Shown: positions 9,514 through 21,034 of the stretch, piece by piece
Numbering within the stretch: the first letter of the stretch is position 1
How the letters are laid out: every line of letters begins with the position of its first letter
From: Campylobacter sp. MIT 12-8780
GTDB lineage: Bacteria; Campylobacterota; Campylobacteria; Campylobacterales; Campylobacteraceae
NCBI RefSeq assembly: GCF_006864535.1
Contig: NZ_QHLL01000005.1
Location: forward strand, 94,169-158,168
DNA: 64,000 nucleotides
Direction of reading: 5' to 3'
Position numbers and translations under genes: made by a program
The notes under the pieces: generated by a model
What the model was told of the DNA's origin: nothing
The model's input: the letters and a program-made list of their open reading frames with translations, nothing else
Databases searched by the model: none

Positions 9514-10247
9514 GATTGCTCCAAGTTTTTATGAATGATTTTGGCGATAAACTCAGCATGTTTTAGAAAAAAGAAATGATCGCCTTTGAGGGGATACAAT
9601 TCATTTTCTTTGATAAGCGAGGCGATTTTTTCTCCACTTTTTAAAGGTGTAGCCTTATCATCTTGTCCCCAAAAAATAAGACTCTTGCAAGGAATTTGAG
9701 CAAAAACTTCACTAAAATCCTCATCAACGACTTTTTTAAAAGTTTCATACATCAAGGGGTTTAAATTTTGTGCGTCTTTGCTTGCAAAAAGAGTATAAAA
9801 TTTACCCAAGCCAAGAGCTTTTAAGGCTTTAAAAAGCTTGATTTTAAGCCTTGTTTTTAAGCTTTTTTGCCAGATAATGCCAGCTGAGGAAAGCAAGATA
9901 AGAAGTTCTGCGTTTTGGTTTAGACTTAATAAAGCGCAAATTTTGCCCCCAAAAGAATGCCCCATCAAAGCATTTGGCGTAAAATGCAAATGCTTTAAAA
10001 AAGCCTCAATTAAGTTTGCATATCCCTTGGTATCAAGGCTAATGGGGCTATTTGACTTACCAAAGCCAGCTAGGTCTAAATATAAGCATTTGTATTCGCT
10101 TAAAACAGGATTAAAAGCCTGTTTCATCAGCTCTTTATTTGCTCCCCAGCCGTGGAGTATGAGTAGGGATTTTTGGGCTTTTAGATTAGTAAGCTCATAG
10201 CTGATCTCATAAGCTGTATTTTCAAAGTTAAGATTGCAAAGTGCCAT
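9510..10247 (-). CDS. Alpha/beta-fold hydrolase
   Basis: A 245-residue soluble serine hydrolase of unknown substrate. The oxyanion region LHGWGANKE is at 31-39. The nucleophile elbow GHSFGG puts the catalytic serine at 98. The acid is in WGQDDKATPL and the histidine in KGDHFFFLKH near the C-terminus, so the triad looks complete. The size and layout resemble BioH/MenH-like small hydrolases, but nothing here fixes the reaction. It overlaps murF by 4 bases and sits 2 bases after the Phd-like antitoxin gene, and this hydrolase-murF pairing is the one known in Campylobacter (Cj0796c-Cj0795c), suggesting co-expression rather than a known wall function. Confidence 0.8.
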   Translation of the reverse strand: MALCNLNFENTAYEISYELTNLKAQKSLLILHGWGANKELMKQAFNPVLSEYKCLYLDLAGFGKSNSPISLDTKGYANLIEAFLKHLHFTPNALMGHSFGGKICALLSLNQNAELLILLSSAGIIWQKSLKTRLKIKLFKALKALGLGKFYTLFASKDAQNLNPLMYETFKKVVDEDFSEVFAQIPCKSLIFWGQDDKATPLKSGEKIASLIKENELYPLKGDHFFFLKHAEFIAKIIHKNLEQS

Positions 10248-10249
10248 TG

Positions 10250-10465
10250 TTAATTCTTTTGGTTTTTGTAGATATTTTCAAGTAAATTGACTGCATTAAT
10301 AAGGCGTTCGTATTCGTCCATACTGAGCATTACGGCTTGAAATTTATTGTTTTTGAGTATGACTAATTTTCCATTTTTGTTTTTGCTGACTTTTTCAAGT
10401 ATGGTGCTGAAATTTCGCACCACTTCAGTGGCGGTAAAAATTTCTTCTTGATGAAAAGGTATCAT
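10250..10465 (-). CDS. Phd/YefM-family antitoxin, orphan
   Basis: 71 residues. The N-terminal pattern EIFTATEVVRNFSTILEKVS matches the Phd/YefM fold in which an N-terminal dimer binds operator DNA, followed by KLVILKNNKFQAVMLSMDEY, the typical strand-turn and MSxxEY-like segment. The short C-terminal helix would normally bind a RelE or Doc toxin. No toxin gene is adjacent: 2 bases downstream begins the hydrolase gene, and ddl lies upstream. It may act only as an autorepressor for the hydrolase-murF genes, or pair with a toxin elsewhere. Family assignment is good, role is inferred. Confidence 0.75.
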   Translation of the reverse strand: MIPFHQEEIFTATEVVRNFSTILEKVSKNKNGKLVILKNNKFQAVMLSMDEYERLINAVNLLENIYKNQKN

Positions 10466-10526
10466 TTATATCCTTATTTTACTTTAAATTTTATGTAAAA
10501 TTTAGCGTATTTTGGTGTATGAAAGG

Positions 10527-11573
10527 CTATAATTTTCCTTTTGAGCCATTAATGGAGTGCAAAAAAGCAAAGTCAGTTTTGATTTTTTTCTCATTTTTAA
10601 CATTTTTTGCAAGACGTTCAAGCACCACAGAAAAATCATCAAAAAGATAGTTTGCTAAAGAACCCGGATTTGGATTGATTTCATTGATATATATTTCATT
10701 GTCAATCACAAAAAAATCACACCTTATCAATGCTCCTTTAAACAAAGGATTGTATATCTTTTTAAAGGCTTCGTAAAATTGAGCTTTTAAAGCCTCATCA
10801 AGCTTGGCTTCTTTGACTTCATTGCTGCCTGAAAAGCTGAGGTATTTTTGCTCAAAGTCCAAAAGCTCTTTTTTTTGTGGCTCTTCTATCATAGAAAAAA
10901 TAAAATCATCCTTGATCATACACCCTGCTAAATTATACTCCTTAATGTCTTTGATAAAAGGTTCTACAAGCAATTCCTCATCAAATTCAAAGCCCACATC
11001 TTTAGCATACTCAAGCTCATCTTTATCCTTAACTACGCTTATGCCTATGCTTGAACCTAATCTTGCTGGCTTTATGATACAAGGAAAGTCAAAGTCTTGA
11101 GCTAAAGAAGCTTTATCATAGCTTTTTAAAAGCTTATAAGGCAGGGTTTTTACGCCAACTTTTTGAGCGTAAATTTTAGTCAGTTCTTTGTTATATGAAA
11201 GCACGCTCGCTTCTATGCGAGGTCCTATGTAAGCAAGCTTAAAAAATTCAAACAAAGAAGCAAATTTTCCATCTTCTCCGTCTTTACCATGCACGAGGTT
11301 GATATACATTTCGCATTCTAGCTTTTTTTCTCCAAACAAGCCCTTTTCAAAAAAGCCGCCTTGTTTTAAAAAAAGCTCTTTTTCTTTAAGATAAGCTTTG
11401 CTGCTAAAGGTTTTTGCATTCATTTTATCCTTAGGGATAAGATAAAAATGCCCCAAGCTATCACAATACACAAAGCTCATATCAGCTCTAAATACCTTTT
11501 TAAGCACCACAGCTGAAACTATGCTGATCTCATGTTCGTATGAATTGGCTCCAAAAATCACTGCGTATTTCAT
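10527..11573 (-). CDS. ddl: D-alanine--D-alanine ligase
   Basis: ATP-grasp ligase that joins two D-alanines to make the dipeptide used by MurF. 348 residues. The N-terminal [17 protein letters not shown] is the substrate-binding loop of Ddl; [14 protein letters not shown] is the conserved HGxxGEDG motif; [14 protein letters not shown] is the ATP-grasp lysine/serine loop; EINPNPGSL at the end carries the Mg-binding residues. The ATG follows AAGGA with good spacing. It lies 9 bases after ruvA in the same direction. The Campylobacter locus name is usually ddlA. Confidence 0.93.
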   Translation of the reverse strand: MKYAVIFGANSYEHEISIVSAVVLKKVFRADMSFVYCDSLGHFYLIPKDKMNAKTFSSKAYLKEKELFLKQGGFFEKGLFGEKKLECEMYINLVHGKDGEDGKFASLFEFFKLAYIGPRIEASVLSYNKELTKIYAQKVGVKTLPYKLLKSYDKASLAQDFDFPCIIKPARLGSSIGISVVKDKDELEYAKDVGFEFDEELLVEPFIKDIKEYNLAGCMIKDDFIFSMIEEPQKKELLDFEQKYLSFSGSNEVKEAKLDEALKAQFYEAFKKIYNPLFKGALIRCDFFVIDNEIYINEINPNPGSLANYLFDDFSVVLERLAKNVKNEKKIKTDFAFLHSINGSKGKL

Positions 11574-11582
11574 AAAAAGTCC

Positions 11583-12134
11583 TTAAGAAAGTTGTTTTAA
11601 AGCTTGTTTGACAAGCTCTGAAGTTTCTTTAGCGTCGCATTTTGCAAGCACTGATATGGCTTTGCTTTGATTAAAGCCTAAGGATACAAGAGCAGCTAAG
11701 GCTTGACTTTTGTGATCATCTACACTTTCAAATTTAAACTGCTTGTCTGCTAACTCAACGATAATGCGTTTTGCACTTTTTGCACCAATTCCTGGAACTT
11801 TAATAAAAGCACTTTCATCACCTAAGCTTAAAGCTTGATAAAAAGAATTTGTATCTAAAGTCGAGCAAATAGCTAGGGCTGTGCTAGCACCAACGCCATT
11901 TACCTTTAAAAGCAATTCAAACATTTTTTGCTCATTTTTATCTAAAAAGCCATAGAGTTTTTGTGAGTCCTCTTTGATGATGGGGCTGGTTAAAAGCTCT
12001 ATTTTTTGTCCTTTTTCAAGCTTTGCTGTGCAAAATAAAGACACATGCACCCCATAACTTACACCCGAGCTTGTTTTAATGATAGCAAAGGTTGGTTCTT
12101 TGTATGTGATTATGCCTTCGATGGCTGCGACCAT
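11583..12134 (-). CDS. ruvA: Holliday junction branch migration complex subunit RuvA
   Basis: Binds four-way junctions and loads the RuvB motor during recombination repair. 183 residues: an N-terminal OB-fold, then the helix-hairpin-helix repeats seen as [15 protein letters not shown] and [19 protein letters not shown], then the flexible linker and a C-terminal RuvB-binding three-helix domain ([18 protein letters not shown]). The start lies 25 bases inside the 3' end of the upstream DUF342 gene, so the two are coupled. ruvB is not in this window. Confidence 0.94.
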   Translation of the reverse strand: MVAAIEGIITYKEPTFAIIKTSSGVSYGVHVSLFCTAKLEKGQKIELLTSPIIKEDSQKLYGFLDKNEQKMFELLLKVNGVGASTALAICSTLDTNSFYQALSLGDESAFIKVPGIGAKSAKRIIVELADKQFKFESVDDHKSQALAALVSLGFNQSKAISVLAKCDAKETSELVKQALKQLS

Positions 12135-13984
12135 TCTATATCCTTTTCGTTGTATTCATTTGCACTTTCAAGCTTGATTTTACCTTCATTGTCAAAGTCT
12201 CTTTTTACAAAAAAACGTTTAGCAACTTCGTTTGCACTTGTAGCATGCAAAAGCTCACTTTTTGGGAATAAAAACTTAAATTTAATCTCATTCATATCCC
12301 CCCACACGCCACCTTTGTTGATCACTTGAGCTTCCAAAAGCTCATCTTGAGCCTCTCCTAAAGTCTTGATAATCTTTTGTTCTTCAAGATTAAGCTCATT
12401 TTCTTCAAGTTGAAGCTTGTTTAATTCTTGAGTAAAATTCTGAAATTCTTTGATGATAGGAGCAAAATTTGGCGGTATAGCTTGATTTTGGCTTTTAAGC
12501 TTAGCGATAGTTTTTAAAAGGGTTTCTACTCCATTTTTGCTTGAGTTTATGTTGTGTTTAAGGTTTTCAATGAGTGCTGGCAAAGCCTTTTGTCTTTCTT
12601 GAATTTGCTTTAATTTTGCTTGCAAATCATCTTTAAAATCAATGACTTGAGCATGAAATTTATTATTTGTGCCAGATTGGCATTGATCAACATAAGCAAT
12701 TTGGCTAAAAATGATGGTATTGTTATTTGCTGGGGTAAGTATGCTGACTTTTTTAGCTGTGATATTTGCTCCTAAGCTCTTTTTGATCTTTGCAAGGTCC
12801 GCTTTTATAGAGCCGTTTTCAATACTATCAATATCAGCTTCTTTAGCTTCTAAATATCCTCTATGCGTTGATATATAGGCTTGTTCAGCACTCATTTTAC
12901 TTGTGCTGTGTGTGTGTCCGTAAATTTTAAGCACCTTAGCCTTTAAGGTTGTGTTTCCAGCAACATTGCCATTTATAGTTAGATTTTCACACTCAATATA
13001 CACTCCAGAGCCCACAGCTTCTTCAAGCTCGCTTGCATTTCTTATATTTATAGTTACATTTTTATCAAGCCCAGCACAAATAGCTCCAGTATCTTTGAAA
13101 TTGACTGAAGATAAATTCAGCTCATTTTCGATCTCAAAATTATGGTTCATTTCGCTTACAAAGCCTTTCTTTTTGGCTTTATATTCACCAATGCAACTTT
13201 TATAAGTATTTTCATTCATCTTTGTAAGCTCAAAATTTGCGGAGCAAGAAAACTCTATCTTTTTTTCAGGTGGCACGAAAGCTTTGATAGGTTCAAGCTT
13301 TAAGTTCTTGCCTTCTCTTGTAAGTCCGGGTGTGATGTGTTTAAGCACCAAATCCCCTTCATTAACCCCGATGATACTTACCTTTTGCACCTTTTCTTGT
13401 TTGAAATTTTCTCTATAAGCTAAAACGAGTTTTTCACTTTCTGCTGAGATAGAATGCACGCCTTTGCAAACAAGTATATATGCTTTTTTTCTATGTAATT
13501 TTTGCTCTTTAAGTTCATTGAGCAAATCAATGAGTTTTTGTTTAAAGTCAAAAATACGAATACCTATAAAAAATTCTTCTTTAATCATCTTTTTATAAAT
13601 ATCTTGCAAGATATCCATAGCTATGCTTTTGTAAAATTCAAGTCCGCCTAGCTCGATCACAGCGATAAGTTTGTTTGTGGTTTTGTCGCTGATAAGTTTG
13701 ATCCTTTGGCTAAGTTCTGTTTGGGCTGGGCTTTTTTCGCTGATTTTGATTTTGTATTCTTGAGTGATTTTTAAATTTGCTTGTAAGAAATTTTCATCAT
13801 TATCAAAATAGCCAAGCTCTTTATCATTAAGTTTGTTTTGTTCTTTTTCATCGATACTATAGCTTGTATTAAAGCCTAAAATTTGAAAATCAAGCTTTTT
13901 AAGATCGATTTTATATTTTGTGCTTGCTTTTAAAAGCTCATTATACGGATCGCTTGTGATGAGAATTTCTTCTTCTAAATTCAT
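12110..13984 (-). CDS. DUF342 / FapA-family protein
   Basis: 624 residues. The central part (about 290-430) has the repeating short strands of the FapA/DUF342 right-handed beta-solenoid (for example [19 protein letters not shown] and [16 protein letters not shown]). It is followed by a long charged coiled coil at about 450-560 ([38 protein letters not shown]). There is no signal peptide, so it is cytoplasmic. Proteins of this family have been linked to flagellar assembly and to cell-surface or polar functions in other bacteria, but the activity is not settled. It begins the minus-strand set and is divergent from murJ. In C. jejuni the same gene occupies this place next to ruvA. Confidence 0.8.
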   Translation of the reverse strand: MNLEEEILITSDPYNELLKASTKYKIDLKKLDFQILGFNTSYSIDEKEQNKLNDKELGYFDNDENFLQANLKITQEYKIKISEKSPAQTELSQRIKLISDKTTNKLIAVIELGGLEFYKSIAMDILQDIYKKMIKEEFFIGIRIFDFKQKLIDLLNELKEQKLHRKKAYILVCKGVHSISAESEKLVLAYRENFKQEKVQKVSIIGVNEGDLVLKHITPGLTREGKNLKLEPIKAFVPPEKKIEFSCSANFELTKMNENTYKSCIGEYKAKKKGFVSEMNHNFEIENELNLSSVNFKDTGAICAGLDKNVTINIRNASELEEAVGSGVYIECENLTINGNVAGNTTLKAKVLKIYGHTHSTSKMSAEQAYISTHRGYLEAKEADIDSIENGSIKADLAKIKKSLGANITAKKVSILTPANNNTIIFSQIAYVDQCQSGTNNKFHAQVIDFKDDLQAKLKQIQERQKALPALIENLKHNINSSKNGVETLLKTIAKLKSQNQAIPPNFAPIIKEFQNFTQELNKLQLEENELNLEEQKIIKTLGEAQDELLEAQVINKGGVWGDMNEIKFKFLFPKSELLHATSANEVAKRFFVKRDFDNEGKIKLESANEYNEKDIEWSQPSKA

Positions 13985-14095
13985 AACTTTGCTTTCTAAA
14001 AATATCTTTACAATGAGAAATTATACTGAATTTTAATCAAAATTTAGCTAAAATAAATATTTTTAACCATATATTTTATAGAAAAAAGAAAGCAA

Positions 14096-15550
14096 GTGCA
14101 AAAAAATAAAGTCTTTAAAAATTTCATCATCAATGCCTTGGGTATATTATTTTCTCGTGTTTTAGGGCTAGTTAGAGATGTGCTTTTGGCTTTGTTTTTA
14201 GGAGCTGGGCTTTATAGTGATATTTTCTTTGTGGCTATTAAAATGCCTGCTTTTTTTAGACGCATTTTTGCTGAAGGTGCTTTTGGGCAGAGTTTTTTGC
14301 CAAATTTTACTAGTGCGAAAAAAAAAGGCGCTTTTACCCTTGCTGTTTTGGTGCAGTTTTGTGCTATAGTGTTTTTATTTTGCTTACTGGTAAGTTTTTT
14401 TGCTGAGTTTTTTACCAAAATCTTTGCTTTTGGTTTTAATGCTCAAACTATAGCCATGGCAGCTCCACTTGTGGCTATAAATTTTTGGTATTTGTTTTTT
14501 ATCTTTTTGGTTACGCTTTTAGGAGCGATTTTAAATTATGAGCAGAAATTTTTTATCACTTCTTTTTCAAGCTCCTTTTTTAACCTCTGCATAGTTTTAG
14601 CAGCTTTTTTTGTTGATGCGAATGAGCCTGAGAAAAATTTATATTATTTTTCTTATGCCATAGTTTTAAGTGGACTTGCTCAACTCATCTGGCATATCAT
14701 AGCCTTACGCAATAATGCTGTGATAAAAGCCATGTTCTTAAGTATAAAACTTAAAAAAACTAAGGTGCGTTTAAAGAAATTTTACAGCACTTTTTTTCAT
14801 GGCATATTAGGAAGCTCAGCCACTCAGCTAAGCACGCTTTTAGATACGACTATAGCAAGCTTTTTACTTACTGGAAGCATTTCTTATCTTTATTATGCAA
14901 ACCGCGTTTTTCAGCTTCCACTAGCTCTTTTTGCCATAGCCTTAACTCAAGTTTCTTTTCCAAAGATACTCAAACACCTTAAAAGTGGGGAAGAAAAATT
15001 AGCTCTAAGCTTTATGCAAAAGGCTTTAGAAGCTTTATCTTTTTTACTTATCTTAGCTACCATCATCGGTATAATTTTTGCTCATGAGATCACGGCTTTG
15101 CTTTTTGAGAGGGGAAATTTTAGCGATAAAGATACCAAGCTTACAGCCTTAGTGCTTATTTCTTATATGCTTGGGCTTTTGCCCTTTGGCTTACAAAAGC
15201 TACTCTCACTTTGGTTGTATGCAAAATTCAAGCAAAAAATCGCTGCGATAATAGCCTTTAAAGCCTTGCTTATTTCTTTAATTTTTTCTTTAGCTTGTGT
15301 GTTTTTGATAGAAAATGCAGAGTATAAAGTCATAGGCGTATCTTTGGCTAGTTCAGTAAGTGCTTTTTACTTACTTGGTGCAAATATCAAAGAATTTGGT
15401 TTTGCGCGTTTTTTTAGCCTTATTCGTTTAAAACATTTTCTCATCGCTTGCGTGCTTTTACTAGCTTTTGCTTTACTTTTACTTGAATTTAAAGCTATAA
15501 TGATACAATGCTTAGTTTATACTTATGAATTTTTTAAAGGGCTTATATGA
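14096..15550 (+). CDS. murJ: Lipid II flippase MurJ
   Basis: Flips lipid II across the inner membrane for peptidoglycan synthesis. 484 residues with about 14 hydrophobic helices of the MOP superfamily. The N-terminal [19 protein letters not shown] and [17 protein letters not shown] stretches are MurJ signatures, including the arginines and acidic residue that line the cavity. Start chosen at GTG 14096, the first start codon in the conserved frame, preceded by GAAAG. Its end overlaps cysS by 4 bases. It is transcribed away from the DUF342-ruvA-ddl set. Together with ddl and murF nearby it makes this a cell-wall neighbourhood. Confidence 0.93.
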   Translation: MQKNKVFKNFIINALGILFSRVLGLVRDVLLALFLGAGLYSDIFFVAIKMPAFFRRIFAEGAFGQSFLPNFTSAKKKGAFTLAVLVQFCAIVFLFCLLVSFFAEFFTKIFAFGFNAQTIAMAAPLVAINFWYLFFIFLVTLLGAILNYEQKFFITSFSSSFFNLCIVLAAFFVDANEPEKNLYYFSYAIVLSGLAQLIWHIIALRNNAVIKAMFLSIKLKKTKVRLKKFYSTFFHGILGSSATQLSTLLDTTIASFLLTGSISYLYYANRVFQLPLALFAIALTQVSFPKILKHLKSGEEKLALSFMQKALEALSFLLILATIIGIIFAHEITALLFERGNFSDKDTKLTALVLISYMLGLLPFGLQKLLSLWLYAKFKQKIAAIIAFKALLISLIFSLACVFLIENAEYKVIGVSLASSVSAFYLLGANIKEFGFARFFSLIRLKHFLIACVLLLAFALLLLEFKAIMIQCLVYTYEFFKGLI

Positions 15551-16938
15551 TTTTATTTGATAGTGTTTCAAAGCAAAAAAAAGAGCTAAGTAAAAAACAA
15601 GTAAATATCTATCTATGCGGTCCTACAACTTATGATCACGCACATTTAGGGCATGCTAGAAGTAGCATTTGTTTTGATTTGTTGCGTAGAGTTTTGCTTG
15701 CTCTTAATTTTAAAATAAAATTTGCAAGAAATTACACTGATATAGATGATAAAATTCTTAAAAAAATGCAAGAAAACAACCAAAGCCTAGAAGAACTTAC
15801 CGCCTTTTACATAGCTTCTTATGAAGAGGATATGAGGGCTTTAAATGTTTTAGAGCCAAATTTTAAGCCAAGAGCGACACATTTTATCAAAGAAATGATT
15901 GTTTTGATACAAGAGCTTATAAATAAAGGCTTTACTTATACACTTAAAGATGGAATTTATCTTGATACAAGCAAAGATAAAGCCTATCTAAGCCTTTCTC
16001 ATAGGTGCTTTGAAAACAATATCAGCCGCCTTGAAAATGAGAGCAAAAAACGCAATGAAAGTGATTTTGTGCTGTGGAAATTTGATGAAAACTTTTATCC
16101 TGCAGCCTTTGGTAAAGGGCGTCCAGGTTGGCATAGTGAATGCGTTGCCATGATAGAAAGTCTCTTTAAAGAAGGGCTTGATATACATTGTGGAGGTATA
16201 GATTTACTTTTTCCTCATCATGAAAATGAGGCTTGTCAGTGCCGTTTAGCCTTTGATAAAAACCTCGCTTCATTTTGGCTACACAATGGCTTTGTAAAAA
16301 TTGACGGCGAGAAGATGAGTAAGAGTTTAAATAATAGCTTTTTTGTCAAGGACGCTTTAAAATCTTTTCAAGGAGAAGTCTTAAGGCTATATCTTTTAAG
16401 CTCACATTATAGGGCACATTTTTCTTATTCTTTGCAGGATTTAGCTGGGGCTAAAAAAAGGCTTGATAAGCTTTACCGCCTTAAAAAACGCTTAGGTTTA
16501 GAGGCTTTTAAGGACTTAGAAACTCAAGAATCAAAAGAAAGCTTTAAAAGCGAGCTTGCTTTAAATTTGCTTTTCAATTTAAAAGATGATTTAAATATCT
16601 CAGCAGCCCTTGCAAGCTTTGATGAGTTTATAAACGAGAGTAATCAAAAGCTTGATGAAGATAGTAAAAACAAAGCCTTAAAAGCCGAGCTTAGCAAAGC
16701 CTTAGAAGAAGCTTGTTTGATCTTGGGGCTTGGTTTTTTAGATACAAATGCGTATTTTCAATTTGGCGTAAGTAAAGATGAGCTTGACTTTATTGAGGAG
16801 CAAATCGCCTTAAGAGCTGAAGCAAAAAAAGAAAAAGACTTTCAAAAAGCCGATGCAATCAGAGCAAATTTACTTGCAAAAGGCATTAGCTTGCAAGATA
16901 CACCAAATGGCGTAGTATGGGAAAAAAATAATGAATAA
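15547..16938 (+). CDS. cysS: Cysteinyl-tRNA synthetase
   Basis: Charges tRNA-Cys with cysteine. 463 residues, usual length for a class I CysRS. The HIGH-type motif is HLGH at 33-36 after the zinc ligand C24 (YLCGPTTYD). The other zinc ligands lie around [10 protein letters not shown] and HHENEACQC. The KMSKS loop appears as [14 protein letters not shown] overlap with murJ (4 bases) and 8-base overlap with the following ABC exporter indicate a tightly packed operon. Confidence 0.96.
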   Translation: MILFDSVSKQKKELSKKQVNIYLCGPTTYDHAHLGHARSSICFDLLRRVLLALNFKIKFARNYTDIDDKILKKMQENNQSLEELTAFYIASYEEDMRALNVLEPNFKPRATHFIKEMIVLIQELINKGFTYTLKDGIYLDTSKDKAYLSLSHRCFENNISRLENESKKRNESDFVLWKFDENFYPAAFGKGRPGWHSECVAMIESLFKEGLDIHCGGIDLLFPHHENEACQCRLAFDKNLASFWLHNGFVKIDGEKMSKSLNNSFFVKDALKSFQGEVLRLYLLSSHYRAHFSYSLQDLAGAKKRLDKLYRLKKRLGLEAFKDLETQESKESFKSELALNLLFNLKDDLNISAALASFDEFINESNQKLDEDSKNKALKAELSKALEEACLILGLGFLDTNAYFQFGVSKDELDFIEEQIALRAEAKKEKDFQKADAIRANLLAKGISLQDTPNGVVWEKNNE

Positions 16939-18676
16939 AACGCGTAAAGATATGAATTTAAAAGAAGTTTTGATCCGCTTTAAGCCTTATTATATAGAGC
17001 ATAAGCTTTATTTTTTACTTGTGGGTGTTGGCATTATCTTAAGTGCAGCTGGGACATCTTTAAGTGCTTGGATAATGGAGCCGGTGATTAATGGAATTTT
17101 TATTAACAAGGGCAAGGAAATGCTGTATTATCTGCCTCTTGGTATCATTGGGGTGTATTTGCTTAAAGATATAGGTATGTATATACAAAGCTATTATACA
17201 GCCTTTATAGGCACACGTATTTTGCAAAAACTTCGCGATCATATGCTTAAAAATATACTCAGCCTTGATATGCACTTTTTTCATAAGTATAGAAGCGGAG
17301 AATTGATGAGCCGCTGCACCGGCGATATAGGGGCTTTACAAAGCATAGTTTCAAACATAATCCCTGAGTTTATAAGGGATTTTATTATGGTTGTGGGGCT
17401 TTTGGCTGTAGTGATTTATCAAAGTCCAACTCTGGCTTTTTTTGCCCTTGTTGTTATCCCACTTGCTCTATATCCGCTCATACTTTTTGCAAAAAAATTA
17501 AGAAAGATAGGACACGCTTCTCAAGAAAAAAATGCTGATATGCTTTCAAGATTAAGCGAAATTTTTTCAAATATAGAGCTTATTAAAGCCAATAATGCTC
17601 ATACTAAAGAAGAACTTAAATTTAGCAAGGAAAATCAAGAGCTTGCTCGGCTAAGCTTAAAAAGTGCAAGGGTTGATGCGGCTATTAGTCCTATCATGGA
17701 AATTTTTGGCTCTATAGGTGTTGCTGTAGTGATCTTTATAGGTGGAAAAGAAGTTGTTGATGGTTCGCTTGATGTGGGTAAGTTTTCAAGTTTTATTACT
17801 GCGCTTTTTATGGCTTACACTCCGCTTAAAAAACTCTCATCAATGTATGGACGCATACAAGGAGCAATGGCAGCAAGTGAAAGAGTGTTTTATCTGCTTG
17901 ACTTAAGAGCTGAAATTCAAGATGGCAAAGACGAGCTTAAACACATACAAAGGATAGAGTTTAAAAATGTGTATTTGCGTTATGAAGATGATAAGCACGC
18001 ACTTAATGGCACAAGCTTTGCTTTTGAAAAAGGACAAATTTGTGCTTTAGTTGGACCAAGTGGGGGTGGAAAAAGCTCTATCATCAATCTTTTGCTAAGA
18101 TTTTATGACAAACAAAAGGGTGAAATTTTACTCAATGAAAAAGATATCACAAACTATACTTTAAAATCCCTCCGCCTTAGAATCGCCCTAGTGACTCAAA
18201 ATATCTATCTTTTTAATGATACAATCGCTGAAAATGTCGCTTATAGTGAGGAATTTGATGAAGCAAGGGTGATACAAGCTTTAAAAGAAGCAAGTGCGTA
18301 TGATTTTGTGCAAGATTTAGGTGGTATAAATGCCGTGTTGCAAGAGCATGGTAAAAATTTAAGCGGAGGGCAAAAACAACGCATAGCTATAGCAAGGGCT
18401 TTGTATAAAAATCCAGACTTACTCATCTTTGATGAAGCCACTTCAGCTCTTGATAATGAAAGCGAAAAGGCTATAGTTTCAAGTATAGAAAAGCTAAAAA
18501 AAGATCACGCCATACTCATCATCGCTCACCGCCTTAGCACTATAGAAAATGCTGATACTATAGTTGTGGTTGAAAAGGGCAAGGTTATAGCCACAGGAAA
18601 TGATGCTTATTTGCTTGAACATTGTAGCTTATATAAGAAATTTAAAGAAAAAAGTGCTCAAGGAGAAGAAATTTAA
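16931..18676 (+). CDS. msbA: Lipid A export ABC transporter MsbA-type
   Basis: Fused half-transporter of 581 residues: six-helix membrane domain (about 20-310) followed by an ATPase domain. Walker A is GPSGGGKSS, the Q-loop [10 protein letters not shown], the signature LSGGQKQR, Walker [13 protein letters not shown], and the H-loop IIAHRLST. In Campylobacter this position after cysS is msbA, which flips lipid A-core. The substrate is inferred by family and synteny; a multidrug exporter of the same fold cannot be excluded from sequence alone. Overlaps cysS by 8 bases. Confidence 0.85.
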   Translation: MNKTRKDMNLKEVLIRFKPYYIEHKLYFLLVGVGIILSAAGTSLSAWIMEPVINGIFINKGKEMLYYLPLGIIGVYLLKDIGMYIQSYYTAFIGTRILQKLRDHMLKNILSLDMHFFHKYRSGELMSRCTGDIGALQSIVSNIIPEFIRDFIMVVGLLAVVIYQSPTLAFFALVVIPLALYPLILFAKKLRKIGHASQEKNADMLSRLSEIFSNIELIKANNAHTKEELKFSKENQELARLSLKSARVDAAISPIMEIFGSIGVAVVIFIGGKEVVDGSLDVGKFSSFITALFMAYTPLKKLSSMYGRIQGAMAASERVFYLLDLRAEIQDGKDELKHIQRIEFKNVYLRYEDDKHALNGTSFAFEKGQICALVGPSGGGKSSIINLLLRFYDKQKGEILLNEKDITNYTLKSLRLRIALVTQNIYLFNDTIAENVAYSEEFDEARVIQALKEASAYDFVQDLGGINAVLQEHGKNLSGGQKQRIAIARALYKNPDLLIFDEATSALDNESEKAIVSSIEKLKKDHAILIIAHRLSTIENADTIVVVEKGKVIATGNDAYLLEHCSLYKKFKEKSAQGEEI

Positions 18677-18731
18677 AAGCCATTTTTTAGCTAAGCTTGG
18701 CTACAATTTTTAAAAATAATCAAGGAAAAAT

Positions 18732-19790
18732 ATGAGTTATGAATTTTTCAAACCCTTGCTTTTTAAGCTTGATCCAGAAAATGCACATCATTTAGCCGAG
18801 TGGGCTTTAAGAAGCTTAAATTTTGTGTGTCCGGGGGCTTTGAGTTTTTTAGCTAAAAATTATATCGTTGATGATGATAGCCTTAAACAAGAACTTTGTG
18901 GCTTGTATTTTAACAATCCTGTGGGTTTAGCTGGTGGTTTTGATAAAAATGCGACTATGATACGTCCTTTAAGTGCTCTTGGTTTTGGCTTTTTAGAATT
19001 TGGCACTTTTACGCCAAAAGCTCAAAAGGGCAATGACAAGCCTCGTTTGTTTCGCCTCATAGAACAAGAAAGCTTGCAAAATGCTATGGGTTTTAACAAT
19101 GAAGGCAAGGATAAAATTGCTTCAAGGCTAGCTAATCTTTATCCTTTCATACTTCCACTTGGTGCAAATATAGGCAAAAACAAAACTACAAGCAATGAAG
19201 AGGCTTTGAGCGATTATCTTATTTTGCTTAAGAGTTTTGAAAATTTGTGTGATTATTTTATCATCAATATCTCCTCGCCAAATACGCAAAATTTAAGGGA
19301 TTTACAAAGTGAAAATTTTATCAAAGAGCTTTTCAAAGAGGCTAAAGCTATCACTTCAAAGCCTATTTTTCTTAAAATTGCTCCTGATATGAGTATAGAT
19401 GAAGCCTTAAAACTTTGTGAATGCGCGATCAAAGAAGGAGTAAGTGGGCTTATCATCGCAAATACTAGCACAGATTATTCTTTACTTGATAATAACCGCA
19501 CCTTTGGAGGCATTAGTGGTAAGCTTATACAAGAAAAAAGTGGGATATTTTTTAAAGAGCTAGCGAAAACACTTTTTGGTAAAACCTTGCTTATCGCAAG
19601 TGGGGGCATTGATAGTGCTGAGGTGGCGTATGAGAGGATTAAAAATGGAGCAAATTTAGTGCAAGTTTATACAGCTTTTATCTATAAAGGACCAAGCATA
19701 GCCGCACAAATTAATCAAGGCTTAGTTGAGCTTTTAAGAAAAGATCAATTCGTGCATATCAGTCAAGCAGTAGGAGCAAATTTAAAATGA
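18732..19790 (+). CDS. pyrD: Dihydroorotate dehydrogenase (quinone), class 2
   Basis: Oxidises dihydroorotate to orotate in pyrimidine synthesis, passing electrons to the quinone pool at the inner membrane. 352 residues with the class 2 N-terminal helical extension (FKLDPENAHHLAEWALRSL). NNPVGLAGGFDKNATMI and LGANIGKNKTT are FMN-binding segments. IINISSPNTQNLRDLQ holds the catalytic serine of class 2 enzymes, and LIIANTS and IASGGIDS are the later FMN/phosphate loops. Start ATG follows AAGGA. Overlaps the M16 gene by 4 bases. Confidence 0.95.
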   Translation: MSYEFFKPLLFKLDPENAHHLAEWALRSLNFVCPGALSFLAKNYIVDDDSLKQELCGLYFNNPVGLAGGFDKNATMIRPLSALGFGFLEFGTFTPKAQKGNDKPRLFRLIEQESLQNAMGFNNEGKDKIASRLANLYPFILPLGANIGKNKTTSNEEALSDYLILLKSFENLCDYFIINISSPNTQNLRDLQSENFIKELFKEAKAITSKPIFLKIAPDMSIDEALKLCECAIKEGVSGLIIANTSTDYSLLDNNRTFGGISGKLIQEKSGIFFKELAKTLFGKTLLIASGGIDSAEVAYERIKNGANLVQVYTAFIYKGPSIAAQINQGLVELLRKDQFVHISQAVGANLK

Positions 19791-21034
19791 TCGCTTATGA
19801 AAAACAAGTGTTAAAAAACAAATTTGAAGTTTATGCTTTTCCAGTCAATGAAAAAAGCGGAGTTATAAGTGTAGATATTTTTTATAAGGTTGGCTCAAGA
19901 AATGAAGTTTTAGGCAAAAGTGGCATAGCTCATATGCTTGAACACTTAAATTTTAAAAGCACAAAAAATTTAAAAGCAGGGGAATTTGATGAGATAGTAA
20001 AAGGCTTTGGAGGGGTTGATAATGCAAGCACAGGCTTTGATTATACGCATTATTATATCAAATGCTCTAAAGACAATTTAGACAAGGCTTTGTGGCTTTT
20101 TGCTGAACTTATGCAAAACTTAAATTTAAAAGATGAGGAATTTCAGCCAGAGCGTCAAGTCGTGCTTGAAGAAAGACTTTGGAGAACTGATAATAGCCCT
20201 CTTGGGTATTTGTATTTTCGCCTTTTTAACAATGCCTTTTTATACCACCCTTATCACTGGACACCAATTGGCTTTATGAAAGACATTGAAAATTGGAGTA
20301 TAGAAGACATTAAAGAGTTTCACCAAACCTTTTACCAGCCACAAAATGCTTTTTTGCTTGTTAGTGGAGATATCAAAGCAGCTGAAGTTTTTGAGTGCGC
20401 AAATAAGCATTTTTCTCATATTAAAAATAAGGGTAAGATACCAAAACTACACACCAAAGAGCCAAAGCAAGATGGGGCTAAACGCATAGAAATTCAAAAA
20501 GAAAGTGGCACACAAATGCTCGCTCTTGGCTTTAAAATCCCAAATTTTAAGCACAAAGATATACCAGCCTTGCAAGCCTTAAGCGAGCTTTTAGGCAATG
20601 GAAAAAGCTCTTTAATCAATGAAATTTTAGTTGATAAACTAGGGCTTATAAACGAGCATTATGCCTTTTGCAATGAGAGTATAGATGAGAATTTATTTAT
20701 TTTCATTTGTATTTGTAATGTGGGTGTAAAAGCCGAGCAAGTCGAACAAGAACTGCTTAAAATTTTACAAAGTATCAAACAAGAAAAGCTTGAAAAAGAA
20801 GTGCTTGTAAAGATTAAAAATAGTGTTAAAAGTGATTTTATCTTTTCTTTAGCAAATGCAAGCTCGGTAAGCAATGTATATGGAAATTTCATCGCCAAAG
20901 GAGATTTAACGCCCTTGCTAGAATATGAAAAAAATATCTCACAACTTGAACTAAAAGATTTAGTAAGAGTAGCTAAAAAGTATTTTACAGCTAAAAACTC
21001 AACCACACTCATCTTGAGAAAGGACAAAAAATGA
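19787..21034 (+). CDS. M16-family zinc metallopeptidase (catalytic type)
   Basis: 415 residues. The inverted zinc motif HMLEH at 49-53 ([11 protein letters not shown]) and the downstream glutamates around [11 protein letters not shown] show an active M16B peptidase half. The C-terminal half lacks the Arg/Tyr substrate-binding motif; where it would be there is [20 protein letters not shown]. No signal peptide is evident. The companion features are found in the second M16 gene at 57916-59139, which has the R/Y motif but no zinc site. The gene overlaps pyrD by 4 and dapA by 4 bases. Substrate is unknown; processing of peptides in the cytoplasm or periplasm are both possible. Confidence 0.88.
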   Translation: MIAYEKQVLKNKFEVYAFPVNEKSGVISVDIFYKVGSRNEVLGKSGIAHMLEHLNFKSTKNLKAGEFDEIVKGFGGVDNASTGFDYTHYYIKCSKDNLDKALWLFAELMQNLNLKDEEFQPERQVVLEERLWRTDNSPLGYLYFRLFNNAFLYHPYHWTPIGFMKDIENWSIEDIKEFHQTFYQPQNAFLLVSGDIKAAEVFECANKHFSHIKNKGKIPKLHTKEPKQDGAKRIEIQKESGTQMLALGFKIPNFKHKDIPALQALSELLGNGKSSLINEILVDKLGLINEHYAFCNESIDENLFIFICICNVGVKAEQVEQELLKILQSIKQEKLEKEVLVKIKNSVKSDFIFSLANASSVSNVYGNFIAKGDLTPLLEYEKNISQLELKDLVRVAKKYFTAKNSTTLILRKDKK

